A stretch of DNA of 64,000 nt from Inediibacterium massiliense (GCF_001282725.1 NZ_LN876587.1:1545695-1609694), one strand, 5' to 3'. Shown: positions 45,966 to 57,273, counted from the stretch's first letter. The notes: generated by a model not told the origin, from the letters alone. A program made the numbers and translations.

Positions 45966-46157
45966 TATATAAATTTTGCTATTTATACTACCTGTATACT
46001 TATCTTAACCATTCTAAAAATTATTATTTAAAGCTGTTGAAAATTTTTCCAAATCACTTTTTTACTCATTTTTTATCTTTTTTTATAATATACATACATT
46101 AAAACGCAGTTTCCATAAATTCAATGTATTCCTACAGTTAGAAAGGAGTCTTATATT

Positions 46158-47858
46158 ATGGTTAATTATCCTATTGTACAACCTAATAATCCATCTTCTT
46201 GTGACCGTCATCAACTTGTTTTGTATTCATTACAGAAAGAACAACGATCTGAAGATTTTCATCATATTATAAAAAACTTAAGTCCTCCTCCTGATATTAC
46301 AACAATCTCCCCTGCTGGATCTTTTAAAAATATAAAAATTGCAATCATCGGCTCTGGTGCTGCAGGACTAGCATCAGCTTTTGAATTGAGAAAATTAGGC
46401 TTCGATATAACTATATTTGAAGCCTCAAAAGAAAGAATTGGAGGAAGAATTTATACTTATTATTTTGATAAAAATAAAAATCTTTATGGAGAACTAGGCC
46501 CTATGCGCATTCCAGTAAGTCATGAAACAACTTGGCATTATATTAACCTTTTTCATCTAAACACACGACCCTTTATTCAAAACAATAAAAATACTTTCTT
46601 ATATGTAAGAAATACAAGAGTACGTAATGATCCTGATGGAAAAAATGTAATGGAAAAAATCTATCCAAAGTTTCCTCTCTATCCATGGGAGAGAAACATC
46701 CCTTGGCAAAAGCTAATAGAATATGGTCTAGAAACACCACTTTTATCTATTTCTCCTGCTATACGAAGAGAAATTCTGCAAATTAAACCTATTTATGATT
46801 CACTCATCAATTATTGGGGTTGTTTAAATATTCGACAAGTATTAGAAAAAATGGGACTTAGCGAAGGGGCAATTGATTTAATTGGAAGCTTATCTCCCCT
46901 TGATGGTGATTTTTATTACAATAGTTATATAGAAACCCTACAAGAAATTTATCCAGTAAACTTTTCTTTTTTGTATGAAATCATTGGAGGATCTTCTAAT
47001 TTATCTTCTGCCTTCTATCGTTCTTTAATTTGCATAAATCCGTCTGAATACCCTACTATTTCTCCTCATTTATTAGGAAAAATTACTTTTAAAGCTGGCC
47101 ATTGGATTAGGGGAATGTATTTATCTTCTAATAATCATGTAACTTTAAAATATCAAAATACCTGTACTAACAAAATGAACGAAGAAACTTTTGACTATAT
47201 CATTTGTGCCATTCCCTTTTCTAGTCTTCGTAATATAGAAATAAATCCATCCTTCACCTCAAGAAAAATGCAAGCTATAAGAGAAGTAGATTATTCCAAT
47301 GCACAAAAAATTCTTTTTTTATGTAAAAATAGATTTTGGGAAAAGGGAGGCCCTAATGAAAGGATTATAGGAGGAGGATCTTTTACAGACCTTTTAATTT
47401 CATCTATATACTATCCATCTGATCACAGAGATTGTTCTTTCACAAATTATTGTTCACCAGATGACCCTGGTGTTTTATTAGCATCTTATAACTATCGCCA
47501 AAGTGCTGTTCGGCTAGGAAATATGGAAGAACATAAAAGAGTAGAGCTTGCCAAAAGACAAATCGAAAAAGTACATGGACTTCCAATGGGATATATGGAT
47601 AAAATAGTAATAGATTATAAAATGATTAATTGGAATCATGTCCCGTACTTTTACGGAGCTTTTTGTTATTTTATGCCTGAACAAAAAAGAATCTTTTCTT
47701 ATTCTATGACTACACCAGAATATAACAATAAAATATTTTTTGCAGGAGAACACACATCTTCCAGTCATGGCTGGATGCAAGGAGCTCTACATAGTGGTGC
47801 ATGTGCTGCAAACGCCTTAGCAAAGTATTGTAAATATGATCATAAGCCCTTGTTTTAA
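46158..47858 (+). CDS. Flavin monoamine / L-amino-acid oxidase-like enzyme
   Basis: A 566-aa FAD enzyme of the amine oxidase superfamily: dinucleotide-binding IAIIGSGAAGLASAFELRKL (about residues 56-75) with the acidic end IFEASKERIGGRI, the GELGPMRIP substrate-domain motif seen in bacterial L-amino-acid and tryptophan oxidases, and a C-terminal FFAGEHTSSSHGWMQGAL FAD motif. It probably oxidises an amino acid or amine; the substrate is not evident. No signal peptide. AAGGAG precedes the ATG. Confidence 0.82.
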   Translation: MVNYPIVQPNNPSSCDRHQLVLYSLQKEQRSEDFHHIIKNLSPPPDITTISPAGSFKNIKIAIIGSGAAGLASAFELRKLGFDITIFEASKERIGGRIYTYYFDKNKNLYGELGPMRIPVSHETTWHYINLFHLNTRPFIQNNKNTFLYVRNTRVRNDPDGKNVMEKIYPKFPLYPWERNIPWQKLIEYGLETPLLSISPAIRREILQIKPIYDSLINYWGCLNIRQVLEKMGLSEGAIDLIGSLSPLDGDFYYNSYIETLQEIYPVNFSFLYEIIGGSSNLSSAFYRSLICINPSEYPTISPHLLGKITFKAGHWIRGMYLSSNNHVTLKYQNTCTNKMNEETFDYIICAIPFSSLRNIEINPSFTSRKMQAIREVDYSNAQKILFLCKNRFWEKGGPNERIIGGGSFTDLLISSIYYPSDHRDCSFTNYCSPDDPGVLLASYNYRQSAVRLGNMEEHKRVELAKRQIEKVHGLPMGYMDKIVIDYKMINWNHVPYFYGAFCYFMPEQKRIFSYSMTTPEYNNKIFFAGEHTSSSHGWMQGALHSGACAANALAKYCKYDHKPLF

Positions 47859-47867
47859 TAGGGGACT

Positions 47868-48072
47868 GGACTTATAGACAAAGTCATAAAATTCTTCACT
47901 GATTTTCAAATTTGGAAAATATATAGAAACGATCGAAAATAGCATTACAAACTCGCTTTGCTCAAACAGTGTAATGCTAAACATTTTCTCACTTATTCTA
48001 TATTTTCGCAAATTCTCAATAATTGTTCCGAATTTTATGACTTTGCTACAATATACTTTATAAAGAAGTATG
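47868..48072 (+). repeat. Palindromic MITE-like element, copy 4 (full length, no flanking direct repeat)
   Basis: Same family in the opposite orientation to copies 1-3: ATAGACAAAGTCATAAAA at the left, the core ATTACAAACTCGCTTTGCTC, and TTTTATGACTTTGCTACAAT at the right. It stands directly behind a hairpin (CCCT/AGGG) at the end of the oxidase gene, so its orientation relative to that gene is as in the other copies. The right end runs into sfsA and provides its last codons and stop. No direct repeat flanks it. Confidence 0.75.
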
Positions 48073-48747
48073 TACTTTTTTATTAATTTTTATTTCATCT
48101 TCTTTCACTATACTATCATATGCTAAAATACAAATACCCTTTTCTTTTGCTCTTTGTAATGCTTCTTCAAAATGAGGATCTGTAACTTTATTGGGTCTAA
48201 ATATTTTCATATTCTCTATTTGTATTAAAAAAAAGATATAGTTTTTATACCCTTCTTTTTGCAAATGAATTAATTCTTCTATATGCTTTCTTCCTCTTTC
48301 CGTAGGAGCATCAGGAAACATGCAGTTTCCATTTTCTTCCAATGTCACACTTTTTACTTCAATAAATCCTTTCTCATGATCTTTCTCATAATAAAAGTCA
48401 AACCTTGAATTTTTATATTTTACTTCTTTTTTAAGCTTTATAAAATCTTTTAATTCTCCTACTTCACTATGAATCAATGCATCATAAACCACATAATTTG
48501 TAATTTGCGAATCTATATTAATCAGCGTATGATCATCTTTGTAGGCTGCCACTAAAGAATATTTTGTTTTTCTATTAGGATTAGAAGCTTCTTCTAAAAT
48601 TACTTTTACTCCTTTTTTCAATATTTCCTTGCATCTTCCTGTATTTTTTACATGGACAATCTCTTCTCTTCCATTTAAAAGTACATGAGCAATAAAGCGA
48701 TTGGGTCTTTTTAAAAAAATAGCTTCTTGAATCGATAAATATTTCAT
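48058..48747 (-). CDS. sfsA: SfsA family DNA/RNA nuclease
   Basis: A 229-aa protein of the SfsA family: N-terminal OB-like part (RFIAHVLLNGREEIVHVKNTG) and a nuclease-like part with SRFDFYYE, FIEVKSVTLEENG and FPDAPTERGRKHI. In E. coli SfsA was found as a stimulator of sugar fermentation genes; later work describes nuclease activity. AAGGAG precedes the ATG. The final codons derive from the border of the adjacent palindromic element. Confidence 0.88.
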   Translation of the reverse strand: MKYLSIQEAIFLKRPNRFIAHVLLNGREEIVHVKNTGRCKEILKKGVKVILEEASNPNRKTKYSLVAAYKDDHTLINIDSQITNYVVYDALIHSEVGELKDFIKLKKEVKYKNSRFDFYYEKDHEKGFIEVKSVTLEENGNCMFPDAPTERGRKHIEELIHLQKEGYKNYIFFLIQIENMKIFRPNKVTDPHFEEALQRAKEKGICILAYDSIVKEDEIKINKKVHTSL

Positions 48748-48810
48748 ATATATCTCCTTTTTTACTTTTTTATATACTTATACCCTTATTAAAAGCTGTA
48801 TTTACAATAA

Positions 48811-51800
48811 GTTTCAATCTCCTAAGGAGCTTTTATTCTTCTAATACAAAGATCAGAGTGGCACGGAAGAAGTGCTTATGCACTGTTTCAATCTCCTAAG
48901 GAGCTTTTATTCTTCTAATACAGAAGGTCTTTTTTCTACTTGTCCAACTTTTCATCAGTTTCAATCTCCTAAGGAGCTTTTATTCTTCTAATACTAAAAT
49001 GAATTATGATGGTAGATATAATGATATAAAGTTTCAATCTCCTAAGGAGCTTTTATTCTTCTAATACTAAAATGAATTATGATGGTAGATATAATGATAT
49101 AAAGTTTCAATCTCCTAAGGAGCTTTTATTCTTCTAATACGAAATAATAGAAGTAATTGAGATATGTCAATAAAATGTGTTTCAATCTCCTAAGGAGCTT
49201 TTATTCTTCTAATACATTAGTCCCTCCAGTAGTCATAATAGTTATCACAAGTTTCAATCTCCTAAGGAGCTTTTATTCTTCTAATACTAGAGCTGGTTTT
49301 TCGGGAGGTGGTCATAAATACAAGTTTCAATCTCCTAAGGAGCTTTTATTCTTCTAATACAATCAGCATGAGGAATCATATATTAGACAACATCAAGTTT
49401 CAATCTCCTAAGGAGCTTTTATTCTTCTAATACGCTAAGAAATTATATGATTATGTAGTAAACTTACCAGTTTCAATCTCCTAAGGAGCTTTTATTCTTC
49501 TAATACATCAATAGAAATGTCTACACGAGAGATAATGTATAAGTTTCAATCTCCTAAGGAGCTTTTATTCTTCTAATACGAAAAAATAAAAATCATTGAT
49601 ATAGAAACAATTCCGTTTCAATCTCCTAAGGAGCTTTTATTCTTCTAATACAAATGCTTGTGTGTTCTTACTTATAGGAAAGTATCAAGTTTCAATCTCC
49701 TAAGGAGCTTTTATTCTTCTAATACTTTTTACCCCTCCATATTCATAATTAATAAATCTGTTTCAATCTCCTAAGGAGCTTTTATTCTTCTAATACGATG
49801 ATTTTGGTTGTTTTCCTAGTATAATAGATATAGTTTCAATCTCCTAAGGAGCTTTTATTCTTCTAATACTTAATAATAAATGCAATAAAAGAAGATATGA
49901 ATGTGTTTCAATCTCCTAAGGAGCTTTTATTCTTCTAATACACTCCTCCAATTGTTGATTGAAATGGAGTCAATTTAGTTTCAATCTCCTAAGGAGCTTT
50001 TATTCTTCTAATACGGAGTAAAGATTAGGAGTATACAGCTTATAATAAAGTTTCAATCTCCTAAGGAGCTTTTATTCTTCTAATACCGGATGATATCGGT
50101 CTTTATCTAAATCATAATATAAGTTTCAATCTCCTAAGGAGCTTTTATTCTTCTAATACAAACATTTTAGAATAAGCCCCATGTACATATGGTTGTTTCA
50201 ATCTCCTAAGGAGCTTTTATTCTTCTAATACATGGAAGAAGAATTTGCAGATATACAATTAATATTGGGTTTCAATCTCCTAAGGAGCTTTTATTCTTCT
50301 AATACTAGTACTATCAATGTTCCAGAAATTTTTTTTACAATGTTTCAATCTCCTAAGGAGCTTTTATTCTTCTAATACGTGTTGTATGTGATACCGTTTA
50401 ATAGCATCAAAATCGTTTCAATCTCCTAAGGAGCTTTTATTCTTCTAATACAAGCTTGGTATTAACACAGCTCAAGGAATGCTATGTATGTTTCAATCTC
50501 CTAAGGAGCTTTTATTCTTCTAATACTAAGTTCCTGTGCATCAAAGAAATCTAAAATATTAGTTTCAATCTCCTAAGGAGCTTTTATTCTTCTAATACTG
50601 ACCTTTGCTGTATTCATCTAAGCTGACCTTTGCGTTTCAATCTCCTAAGGAGCTTTTATTCTTCTAATACGGGGAACAAATGAAATCCCTCAAAATGTTT
50701 ATCAGGTTTCAATCTCCTAAGGAGCTTTTATTCTTCTAATACCATATGAACATATAATTCGAAATAGTTTAAAGGCAAGTTTCAATCTCCTAAGGAGCTT
50801 TTATTCTTCTAATACGTTTTATAACTGCCCTATCTACACTTTATTATTTATGTTTCAATCTCCTAAGGAGCTTTTATTCTTCTAATACAATTAATGCAGA
50901 TGAGATTGTCACAGGAACTCTAAAGTTTCAATCTCCTAAGGAGCTTTTATTCTTCTAATACTTTTAAGACATACAAAAATGCCTGCAATCTTAATCGGTT
51001 TCAATCTCCTAAGGAGCTTTTATTCTTCTAATACCGATTCGTTCTATCATTTCGTATAGAAAACATCTTAAGTTTCAATCTCCTAAGGAGCTTTTATTCT
51101 TCTAATACTTAAAAGATGATTCTATCGAAAAGAATTTAGAATGTTTCAATCTCCTAAGGAGCTTTTATTCTTCTAATACATGATTTTCCGTTTTTCCCTT
51201 CAACAATTTTCATATTACGTTTCAATCTCCTAAGGAGCTTTTATTCTTCTAATACTAACAGATAGCCCGATCCGTAGGCATAGCCGTAGGAGTTTCAATC
51301 TCCTAAGGAGCTTTTATTCTTCTAATACAAAAGTCATATACCTGATCTGGTACCCTCACTCCTAAGTTTCAATCTCCTAAGGAGCTTTTATTCTTCTAAT
51401 ACGAGCTATTCCTTATTTTTATTATTATATAGGGGTGGTGTTTCAATCTCCTAAGGAGCTTTTATTCTTCTAATACAAAGCTACAGAATACGAACCATAT
51501 GCAGACAATAAGTTTCAATCTCCTAAGGAGCTTTTATTCTTCTAATACGACTAAATGCTTGTTTAATACCTTTCCACAATTCAGTTTCAATCTCCTAAGG
51601 AGCTTTTATTCTTCTAATACCAATCAGAAAATAAATAGATAGGATTTTTAAATTAGTTTCAATCTCCTAAGGAGCTTTTATTCTTCTAATACTTATGATA
51701 AACTAGATGCTGATAAAGATACTATAAAGTTTCAATCTCCTAAGGAGCTTTTATTCTTCTAATACGATTGGAACAGAAAAATTCCAGACTGGTATGTTCC

Positions 51801-54800
51801 AGTTTCAATCTCCTAAGGAGCTTTTATTCTTCTAATACTGGAGCTTGATGAAGTTATCAGGTTAAAACAAATTAGTTTCAATCTCCTAAGGAGCTTTTAT
51901 TCTTCTAATACAATCAATTTACGAATATAGGAGGAATGTATGAAACCAGTTTCAATCTCCTAAGGAGCTTTTATTCTTCTAATACGTAGCACTTAATCCA
52001 TCATCACTTATTTTAGGAGTAGTTTCAATCTCCTAAGGAGCTTTTATTCTTCTAATACTGGGGGATGGTATAATATGGATAAGAAGAGGACACTAGTTTC
52101 AATCTCCTAAGGAGCTTTTATTCTTCTAATACTTTCTTATATATTTAAAAGCAATTAAGCAAGTGCAAGTTTCAATCTCCTAAGGAGCTTTTATTCTTCT
52201 AATACATGAGCAGTTTTCAGCGAATGAGAGATAGAGAATCAAGTTTCAATCTCCTAAGGAGCTTTTATTCTTCTAATACAGATTACAAATTGGCAAAAAT
52301 TACAGGGTAAAATCAGTTTCAATCTCCTAAGGAGCTTTTATTCTTCTAATACAAAATAAAACAGAAGAAGAAGTGAATTTTGATAAAGGTTTCAATCTCC
52401 TAAGGAGCTTTTATTCTTCTAATACCAAGATACTAAAAGAGAAATGGAATTGCCATGTAAAGTTTCAATCTCCTAAGGAGCTTTTATTCTTCTAATACAC
52501 AAGCATTGCTGTACTGTCTTTCCCTAAGCTACATGAGTTTCAATCTCCTAAGGAGCTTTTATTCTTCTAATACCCTCTTTTTGGGGTGTCGGTTGTTCAT
52601 TAGTATTTTCGTTTCAATCTCCTAAGGAGCTTTTATTCTTCTAATACTCTTTGCAGGTGCTGGTATTTACAATGCCTTAAAAGGTTTCAATCTCCTAAGG
52701 AGCTTTTATTCTTCTAATACCTTTCATCATTTAGCAGCTCCTTCAATTTCATTTTAAGTTTCAATCTCCTAAGGAGCTTTTATTCTTCTAATACCGTCGT
52801 ATTACTAAAAGCGTGTAGAGATTTATTACAGAGTTTCAATCTCCTAAGGAGCTTTTATTCTTCTAATACCAAACAAGGACTTTGTAAGTGGACAGAAAGA
52901 ATTGGTTTCAATCTCCTAAGGAGCTTTTATTCTTCTAATACAGATTATATAGAATTGATCGAATATGTCAGAGAAAGTTTCAATCTCCTAAGGAGCTTTT
53001 ATTCTTCTAATACCCTCTTTTTGGGGTGTCGGTTGTTCATTAGTATTTTCGTTTCAATCTCCTAAGGAGCTTTTATTCTTCTAATACAGTAAGCAATTTC
53101 CATCACAGTTAGCATCATCATAAGTTTCAATCTCCTAAGGAGCTTTTATTCTTCTAATACAAATGGAAAATTTACAAGTCAAGATACTACAGAAGAGTTT
53201 CAATCTCCTAAGGAGCTTTTATTCTTCTAATACATATGTATGAAGAAGGAATAGAAGCCGTACCTGGGTTTCAATCTCCTAAGGAGCTTTTATTCTTCTA
53301 ATACCTAAAGGAGTGAGGTGTGGATGGGTAGTAATGAAAGTTTCAATCTCCTAAGGAGCTTTTATTCTTCTAATACATTCAAGGAATGAAAAATAAACAA
53401 AATCTGAATGTGTTTCAATCTCCTAAGGAGCTTTTATTCTTCTAATACATATAAGTTCATTTGCAAAGTCTATAGCTCCATAAACGTTTCAATCTCCTAA
53501 GGAGCTTTTATTCTTCTAATACCAGTTTCAGAAAGCAGATCAAGTACATAATGCGAGTTGTTTCAATCTCCTAAGGAGCTTTTATTCTTCTAATACCATG
53601 GATGACATTCTTTATAGTATTAGCTTTTCTTGCGTTTCAATCTCCTAAGGAGCTTTTATTCTTCTAATACTTAAGAATGCTAGAACGAAGATTTGAGAAT
53701 GAAATAGCGTTTCAATCTCCTAAGGAGCTTTTATTCTTCTAATACCAATTGCAAGTTCCATCTTCATAATTCACTTGATGTTTCAATCTCCTAAGGAGCT
53801 TTTATTCTTCTAATACGTATAGGAGAAGAGAGGGCAGAGAAAATCCTATTAGAGTTTCAATCTCCTAAGGAGCTTTTATTCTTCTAATACCAATTTGTGT
53901 GAGTTTTGGAAAATACTTAATATCTGTTTCAATCTCCTAAGGAGCTTTTATTCTTCTAATACACCCACACAGTATAGGAATTGTTGTACTAATAATTAGT
54001 TTCAATCTCCTAAGGAGCTTTTATTCTTCTAATACTATACTCTTTGTTAATGTATCTATATCTTTATCTCCTGTTTCAATCTCCTAAGGAGCTTTTATTC
54101 TTCTAATACTTAGCTTTTGGTATCTACATAAATTTATAAACATGTTTCAATCTCCTAAGGAGCTTTTATTCTTCTAATACTGACGAGTAATGTATGTGCT
54201 GTGGAACCCCTGCTCCGTTTCAATCTCCTAAGGAGCTTTTATTCTTCTAATACCCGGTGCTGCTTCCTAAGCTCTTCTCTGCTTGAACAACTGTTTCAAT
54301 CTCCTAAGGAGCTTTTATTCTTCTAATACGAGATTCTGGATTGTCTATCTCTTTTGTAAGAACTAAGTTTCAATCTCCTAAGGAGCTTTTATTCTTCTAA
54401 TACAGGTGTAAATTCATTTTCTACAAGTGCAATTCTAAAGTTTCAATCTCCTAAGGAGCTTTTATTCTTCTAATACGTTGGAGCTCTCTACATGGAAATG
54501 GGTACAGGCAAGTTTCAATCTCCTAAGGAGCTTTTATTCTTCTAATACTTTAAAGCTTACTTTCCTTGAATTAAAAGAAGATAGCGTTTCAATCTCCTAA
54601 GGAGCTTTTATTCTTCTAATACTTACCACCTAAAACATTTGAAGTAGAATATTATTATTTGTTTCAATCTCCTAAGGAGCTTTTATTCTTCTAATACAAG
54701 AAATAGAATGTCATAAGCAAGTAAAAAAAGTAGGTTTCAATCTCCTAAGGAGCTTTTATTCTTCTAATACACGATTGTATGCTTCACGCTTAGTATAAGC

Positions 54801-55205
54801 ATCTAAGTTTCAATCTCCTAAGGAGCTTTTATTCTTCTAATACTTTATATGATTTGTATGCGAATTAACATTTTGTGCTGTTTCAATCTCCTAAGGAGCT
54901 TTTATTCTTCTAATACTATCTATCTCTTTCTCTATATCTATATCTATCTCTGTTTCAATCTCCTAAGGAGCTTTTATTCTTCTAATACGATGGACAAGTT
55001 ATTCATGGATTGGATCATGAGGTGTTTCAATCTCCTAAGGAGCTTTTATTCTTCTAATACCTAAAAAAGTTAATGCAATTACTATAGATTTATCCAGTTT
55101 CAATCTCCTAAGGAGCTTTTATTCTTCTAATACCTGTAAAATAACCCAAATGATAAGACTTCCCTTGGGTTTCAATCTCCTAAGGAGCTTTTATTCTTCT
55201 AATAC
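48811..55205 (-). CRISPR. Type I-D CRISPR array, 88 repeats and 87 spacers
   Basis: I counted 88 copies of a 37-nt repeat by start position (first 48811-48847, last 55169-55205) and saw no mismatch in any. Spacers are 34-39 nt, mostly 35-37. Read on the minus strand the repeat begins GTATTAGAAG and ends CTCCTTAGGAGATTGAAAC. CTCC/GGAG form a hairpin with a TTA loop, and the 8 nt behind it, ATTGAAAC, are the classical crRNA 5' handle. So the array is transcribed leftward from the leader at 55206-55373. Spacers 3 and 4 are identical, as are spacers 52 and 58. Confidence 0.99.
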
Positions 55206-55373
55206 CGCTTGCGGTTTTAACCTGCATAAATACTGTCTTTGTTGTCTATTAATCGCAAAGATGTTTTCAAATTATCATATTGCTACTCATATATTGACCA
55301 AAAAGTCTCTATATCGTGTATTTTAGCTTATCGCATAATATCCGTATTTTACAAAACACATAAGCTTGCGCAT
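55206..55373 (-). promoter_or_regulatory. CRISPR leader
   Basis: A 168-nt AT-rich stretch between the cas2 stop and the first repeat, without coding capacity. On the minus strand TTGGTC and TATGAT, 16 bp apart, could be the array promoter. The leader-repeat junction reads AAAACCGCAAGCG then GTATTAG. New spacers are expected to enter here. Confidence 0.75.
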
Positions 55374-55646
55374 CTAGAATATCATATTTCTTACATCAAT
55401 AGGAACAAAGCTCCCTTTTCGTATTATTTTCATTTCACATGTAGCACATATAGGATATATCATAATACTATCACCTATTTCTACTTTAATTTTATTAATC
55501 CTATACAGCATTTCAACATATTTCTTATCATCTAAATCACATTCAAATACACTATATTGATTACGCTGACCATAGTTTTTAAGAAGTTTATGTAATTTAT
55601 TCCTTTTTTTGTCATTTACTATATCATAACTTACTAAATATATCAT
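55374..55646 (-). CDS. cas2: CRISPR-associated endoribonuclease Cas2
   Basis: A 90-aa protein, typical Cas2 length, beginning MIYLVSYDIVNDKKRNKL with the conserved Asp after the first beta strand, followed by NQYSVFECDL. With Cas1 it forms the spacer integration complex. It lies 17 bp behind cas1 and is the last cas gene before the leader. Confidence 0.97.
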   Translation of the reverse strand: MIYLVSYDIVNDKKRNKLHKLLKNYGQRNQYSVFECDLDDKKYVEMLYRINKIKVEIGDSIMIYPICATCEMKIIRKGSFVPIDVRNMIF

Positions 55647-55663
55647 ATCACACTTCCTTTTTC

Positions 55664-56662
55664 TTATCTAATTAAAAATGGTTCATATTGTATTTCTCCC
55701 ATCAAAGCTTTACTTAGTAATCTAGCTTGTAAATGAAAACATTCCTGATAATTTGTTTTATATTTAAAAATTGGGTGATATATTTGATCATATTTTTTTC
55801 TTTCATATGCTTCTAAGTATTTTTTTATTGCTTTTTTAGTCATTTTTACTTGCCCCAATACTTCTTCAAAATCATCTTTCTTAATTATTTTATTATTTAT
55901 AATGCTTAGAACCAATCTATCCACAAATAATGCTCTAAATTCTTCCATCAAGTCTAATGCTAATGATGCTCTTCCATATCTCAATCTATGTAAAAAACCT
56001 ATGTACGGATCAAGTCCTATAGTTGAAACTGCCGATGACATTTCATTCGCCAATAATACATATCCAAAACTTAACATTGCATTTACAGGATCTTTAGGTG
56101 GTCTTTTAGTACGTTTATCAAAACTAAAGTCTGCTTTTATCATCTCAGAAAAAACTGAAAAATAAACACTTGCAGCTCTTCCTTCTATTCCTCTTAAGGA
56201 ATCTATATTTGTTTGTTTTTCTGATTGATTTTCTAATCTTTTTAGCTCTTCTATAGCATCATCTAATCTTTTGCTTTTATTATTTCCTCTATTAGCTTTC
56301 ATTAACACAGTTCTACTATTTTTTATTTTTCCTATAATAAATTGTTTAGCAAGTTGCAATGACTTTTCATTTTTATCATTATGTGTTTCATATTGCTTTA
56401 ATCTTACTATTACATTCTTTGAAGCTTCTGGATCTATTCGAGATATAAACTTACCTCTAGAAGTTAAATAACATAAGGTTATTTTATTTTTTGCTAGCAT
56501 GTTTATTGTGGATGCTGTTACTGTCACTTCTCCAAACAATACAATTTGCTTTATTTTAAATATAGGTATTTGAATTAACTTTTCTTTACCTTTATATAAT
56601 TTTATTTGTTCATCCTCTTTTCTCAAGGTAGTATATTGCTCAGTTACATAAAGCGTGCTCAT
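55664..56662 (-). CDS. cas1: CRISPR-associated integrase Cas1
   Basis: A 332-aa Cas1. The metal ligands are visible: Glu in LRGIEGRAASVYF, His in GFLHRLRYGRASLALD and Asp/Glu in LDLMEEFR. The start is the ATG at 56662, which has GAGGTGATAG upstream and lies 5 bp behind cas4; a longer frame would overlap cas4 by 43 bp. Part of the cas4-cas1-cas2 adaptation module. Confidence 0.97.
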   Translation of the reverse strand: MSTLYVTEQYTTLRKEDEQIKLYKGKEKLIQIPIFKIKQIVLFGEVTVTASTINMLAKNKITLCYLTSRGKFISRIDPEASKNVIVRLKQYETHNDKNEKSLQLAKQFIIGKIKNSRTVLMKANRGNNKSKRLDDAIEELKRLENQSEKQTNIDSLRGIEGRAASVYFSVFSEMIKADFSFDKRTKRPPKDPVNAMLSFGYVLLANEMSSAVSTIGLDPYIGFLHRLRYGRASLALDLMEEFRALFVDRLVLSIINNKIIKKDDFEEVLGQVKMTKKAIKKYLEAYERKKYDQIYHPIFKYKTNYQECFHLQARLLSKALMGEIQYEPFLIR

Positions 56663-56667
56663 TTCTA

Positions 56668-57273
56668 TCACCTCTTCTTCTTTAGTAGTTCTACTTCCAT
56701 CGGTAAACAAATTTTGTTTATACTACAATATTTGCATCTATTATCGTTAACTCCTTCTGGTATATACATACTTATATACAACTCTTTTATATCATTGATC
56801 GTTTTAATAATGTGCTGTTTTATCTGATTACTTATTCTAACTTCTACTCTTTCTTTTGATCCTACATAATATATATATCCTTTGTGTATAGGTTTTTTTA
56901 ACTTTTCCTCTAATACCATGGCTTGAAGTGCTAGTTGATATTTATCATTTTTCCATATACCCTTTTTCCCTTTTTTGTATTCTACTGGATATATTTCATC
57001 CTCATATTGCTCCACAGTATCTACTTTTACTACAACTCCTAAATTTTCTGATATGATCTTAACACTTTTATATATTGTTTTTCCTCTTCTTTCCTCCTCC
57101 CCAAATTCATCTACATTTTCATGTACTTGATCTCCTAATATGGTATGTACATTACTTTCAAATTCTTGTTGAACATATTCATAATAGCACCGTCTTGGAC
57201 AGTATAGATAAGTATTCACCGCACTTGCTTCAATATTAAAAGAATCCTTATCTACTTCTTCAACGCTATACAT
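56668..57273 (-). CDS. cas4: CRISPR-associated exonuclease Cas4
   Basis: A 201-aa PD-(D/E)xK nuclease with an iron-sulphur cluster: one Cys in YLYCPRRCYYEY, three in CKYCSINKIC near the C-terminus, and the nuclease core VVKVDTVE ... PVEYKKGKKG. Cas4 trims prespacers and checks the PAM during adaptation. It overlaps cas6 by 22 bp. Confidence 0.95.
   Translation of the reverse strand: MYSVEEVDKDSFNIEASAVNTYLYCPRRCYYEYVQQEFESNVHTILGDQVHENVDEFGEEERRGKTIYKSVKIISENLGVVVKVDTVEQYEDEIYPVEYKKGKKGIWKNDKYQLALQAMVLEEKLKKPIHKGYIYYVGSKERVEVRISNQIKQHIIKTINDIKELYISMYIPEGVNDNRCKYCSINKICLPMEVELLKKKR

Noticed and set aside
47817-48011. 64-codon open frame on the minus strand
   Set aside because: It crosses the palindromic element and the end of the oxidase gene.
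49157-49357. Open frames inside the CRISPR array (also 54849-55064)
   Set aside because: They consist of repeat and spacer sequence only (recurring FNLLRSFYSSNT) and are not genes.
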